DNA of 6,721 nt from Pseudomonadota bacterium. GTDB taxonomy: Bacteria > Pseudomonadota > Alphaproteobacteria > Rhizobiales > Beijerinckiaceae. This document shows positions 5,223 through 6,721 of the stretch, piece after piece. The notes beneath the pieces are model-generated. The model was not told the DNA's origin, did no database searches, and saw only the letters and a program-made list of their open reading frames with translations. Location: assembly GCA_023386115.1 (NCBI GenBank), contig JAEWKL010000205.1:1-6721 (forward strand). The letters run 5' to 3'. The translations under genes and the position numbers were made by a program. The stretch's first letter is position 1. Every line of letters begins with the position of its first letter.

Positions 5223-6011
5223 TCACGCCACCGCCCGGCGGTAGAGGTGCCAGGTGGCGTGGCCGAGCACCGGCAGCACCACGGCGAGCCCGACGAACAG
5301 CGACAGCATGCCGATGACGAGCATCCCGGCCACGATGGCGCCCCAGGCGAGCATCGTGCCGGGGTTCTCGCGCATCAGCGCCATCGAGGTCTCGATCGCG
5401 GTGCCGGCATCCGCATCCTTGTCGATGATGAGCGGGATCGAGACCGCGCTCACGGCGAGCGCCAGGAGCGAGAAGGCCGCACCGACGAGGTTGCCGGCGA
5501 GGATCAGGCCCCAGCCCCGCGGCGTGGTCAGCACGTCGTCGAGGAAGGCGAGCAGCGAGGGCTCGGAGACGCTGCCGTAGAGCGCCCAGTACAGGCCCAT
5601 GGCGGCGCAGAGCCAGGCGAGGAAGATCAGCGTCAGCACCACGCCGATCGCCGTCACGGCCTTGGCCGAGCGGCCGCGCAGGGGCGCGTAGGCGTCGGTC
5701 CAGGCGGCGGGCAGGCCCCATTCCCGCCGCCGGCTCAGCTCGTAGAGGCCGAGCGCCGCGAAGGGCCCGATCAGCGCGAAGCCGGCGGCGAGCGGGAACA
5801 AGATCGGGATCAGGTCGTGCTCGAAGGTCGCCGCCGCGATGAGCACGCCGGCGATGGGGTAGATCAGCACCACGAACAGGACGTGGGTCGGCATCGCCAG
5901 GAAGTCGTCGACGCCCCGCGACAGGGCGATCTTGAGGTCCTGGATGCCGATCCGCCGCACGACGGGGCGGGCGGCGGCGAAGCCGTGGGAGAATGTGGGC
6001 GAACTCGTCAT
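5223..6011 (-). CDS. DUF2189-family multipass membrane protein, 262 aa
   Basis: This is an inner-membrane protein of the DUF2189 family (PF09955), whose function is unknown. Family-like text includes RRIGIQDLKIALSRGVDDF near the N-terminus (19-37), SIPLIIDKDADAGTAIETS (191-209), the MRENPGTMLAWG segment (213-224), and the C-terminal VLPVLGHATWHLYRRAV (245-261). About six hydrophobic helices are visible at roughly 43-62, 68-90, 119-145, 165-194, 218-236 and 236-253. The ATG at 6009-6011 has GGAGGAG just upstream; an upstream in-frame GTG at 6033-6035 is less likely. Some DUF2189 proteins lie near respiratory genes in other genomes, but nothing here ties this copy to respiration. The gene is convergent with the serine hydrolase and shares its terminator palindrome. 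Confidence 0.9.
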   Translation of the reverse strand: MTSSPTFSHGFAAARPVVRRIGIQDLKIALSRGVDDFLAMPTHVLFVVLIYPIAGVLIAAATFEHDLIPILFPLAAGFALIGPFAALGLYELSRRREWGLPAAWTDAYAPLRGRSAKAVTAIGVVLTLIFLAWLCAAMGLYWALYGSVSEPSLLAFLDDVLTTPRGWGLILAGNLVGAAFSLLALAVSAVSIPLIIDKDADAGTAIETSMALMRENPGTMLAWGAIVAGMLVIGMLSLFVGLAVVLPVLGHATWHLYRRAVA

Positions 6012-6311
6012 CGCGTCTCCTCCGGGGGGAGGCACCCGCGACGGGTTGGCCGGGCCGCGTGTCGGGCCGTCGTGTCGGCGGTCCTCAGGCGCCCGGTCCG
6101 GCCCGCACGGGCACCGGACAGATCGGTCGCATCAAGCCTGGTCGTCTCGCTCCGGGCGGGGGGTTCCCGCCGCACGCCGCAACGTTAACGCGAGGCCGGG
6201 CCGCCCGCCAGGGGGTGCGAGGGGGGTGACCGCGTGGGGAGCGCGCACGATCGCGCGACGGGAACCGGCGCGGGCCCGGACTCGTTCGCCCGCCATCGGG
6301 ACCGCGGCGAG
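6012..6311. other. Non-coding GC-rich gap upstream of the DUF2189 gene
   Basis: I find no gene in this stretch. Open frames here on both strands are low-complexity Arg/Gly/Ala/Pro translations typical of high-GC shadows. It should hold the DUF2189 promoter, but no convincing -35/-10 pair is visible. The only compact motif noticed is the 8-bp palindrome CGTTAACG at 6183-6190, which stands out as AT-rich within GC-rich sequence. Confidence 0.6.
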
Positions 6312-6354
6312 CTAAGCGGACTTGCGTTGGCGGACCAACGCTTCGCCCGCTTAG
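6312..6354 (+). promoter_or_regulatory. Nested stem-loop (first of two) in the leader of the methyltransferase gene
   Basis: The outer arms CTAAGCGG (6312-6319) and CCGCTTAG (6347-6354) pair perfectly over 8 bp. Inside them GCGTTGG (6324-6330) and CCAACGC (6335-6341) pair perfectly around the loop CGGA. The two stems are separated by a 4x5-base internal loop. A T-rich stretch (ATTCTTGTCTTG) follows, so it could work as an intrinsic terminator or attenuator. It could also be a palindromic DNA site or one end of a small mobile element. Confidence 0.5.
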
Positions 6355-6368
6355 ATTCTTGTCTTGTC

Positions 6369-6413
6369 GCAGATTTTCGTCGCAAAACCGGCCACCATTG
6401 TTGCGAAATCTGC
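6369..6413 (+). promoter_or_regulatory. Second stem-loop, directly before the methyltransferase start codon
   Basis: GCAGATTT (6369-6376) plus CGCAA (6381-6385), separated by the bulge TCGT, pair with TTGCG (6401-6405) and AAATCTGC (6406-6413). This gives a 13-bp stem with one 4-base bulge and a 15-base loop. It ends five bases before the ATG at 6419. It could therefore limit access to the ribosome-binding region, where only a weak AGG next to the ATG is seen. It matches no riboswitch class I know. Confidence 0.5.
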
Positions 6414-6418
6414 TTAGG

Positions 6419-6721
6419 ATGACGGATCTCGCGCCACACCGCGCCGCCTACGCGGCCCGCATCGCCGCCCGGGCCGGCACCGACGACCCGGCACTGATCC
6501 ACGCCTTCGCGACGGTGCCGCGGGAGGCCTTCTGCGGCCCCGGCCCCTGGACGGTGTTCGGCGAGGACGGGAACGGCACCGTCACCGACCCGGCCGGGCT
6601 CTCCCGCGACGTGCTGGTGGCCTTGCGCCCGCAAGCCGGCCTCAACAACGGCGAGCCGAGCCTGCACGCGCTGTGCCTCGCGGCGGCGCGGGTGCGGCCG
6701 GGGGAGCGGGTGGTGCAGGTC
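6419..6721 (+). CDS. Protein-L-isoaspartate O-methyltransferase-like protein, N-terminal 101 aa, cut by window edge
   Basis: This resembles the SAM-dependent PCMT family, which methylates isoaspartyl residues in damaged proteins. The visible part holds the family's N-terminal region: an Arg/Ala-rich helix, LIHAFATVPREAFCGPGPW (26-44, matching the usual 'AF..VPRE.F' start), then RDVLVALRPQAGLNNGEPSLHALCLAAARVRPGERVVQV (63-101). The last stretch runs into the strand that normally begins the SAM-binding GxGxGY motif, which lies past the edge. The GLNNGEPSLHA segment replaces the canonical G.GQTIS.P substrate loop, so this is a divergent subfamily and the isoaspartyl substrate is not assured. The ATG at 6419-6421 has almost no Shine-Dalgarno; in-frame TTG codons at 6398 and 6401 are alternatives. 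It is preceded by two stem-loops. Confidence 0.75.
   Translation, partial: MTDLAPHRAAYAARIAARAGTDDPALIHAFATVPREAFCGPGPWTVFGEDGNGTVTDPAGLSRDVLVALRPQAGLNNGEPSLHALCLAAARVRPGERVVQV

Noticed and set aside
5247..6188. Plus-strand 313-codon frame
   Set aside because: It is antisense to the DUF2189 gene; the Glu/Arg/His/Gly-rich, repeat-like composition marks it as a shadow.
6312..6418. Assignment of the leader to a known SAM-II or SAH riboswitch
   Set aside because: The sequence landmarks of those classes as I know them are not visible, and two simple hairpins do not justify naming a class.
6185..6667. Minus-strand 160-codon frame
   Set aside because: It runs antisense through the methyltransferase start and both leader stem-loops, with no recognisable domain.

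Overview
The window is very GC-rich and densely coded, with short intergenic gaps. The gene set suggests an alphaproteobacterium of the Methylobacterium/Hyphomicrobiales type: a DUF2189 membrane protein, a class C-like serine hydrolase, an M20 carbamoylase-type amidase, and an HTH_34-type regulator next to a membrane protein. The genus is inferred from gene content and composition and has not been tested by a search. I see no insertion sequence, tRNA, rRNA or CRISPR array.

Left block, minus strand, bases 1-1467. Read in the direction of transcription, this is a six-helix membrane protein (1410->778), a winged-helix regulator (791->396) and an isoprenyl diphosphate synthase of the UppS family (367->1, cut by the window edge). 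The first two genes overlap by 14 bp. A 17-bp inverted repeat of the form ACTTTR-N5-CAAAGT occurs exactly twice: just upstream of the membrane protein, on a plausible -10 box, and across the start codon of the uppS-like gene. The simplest reading is a self-regulated operon whose regulator also acts locally on the prenyl-lipid synthase. This is the most interesting signal in the window.

Middle block, bases 1474-5217. A nitronate monooxygenase-like flavoprotein (3804->2854) is followed by an M20 amidase/carbamoylase (2756->1518), both on the minus strand. A serine beta-lactamase-family hydrolase (3964->5184) is transcribed divergently from them. Hairpins follow both minus-strand genes. The end of the hydrolase gene is a tandemly duplicated palindrome that forms a strong stem shared with the convergent DUF2189 gene. 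The three enzymes look like a small accessory catabolic or detoxification cluster; no substrate can be read from the sequence.

Right block, bases 5223-6721. A DUF2189 multipass membrane protein runs on the minus strand (6011->5223). About 300 bp of GC-rich sequence without a gene follows. Next comes a distinct 106-bp AT-richer segment (6312-6417) made of two successive stem-loops with related ends. It lies directly in front of a protein-L-isoaspartate O-methyltransferase-like gene that runs off the right edge.
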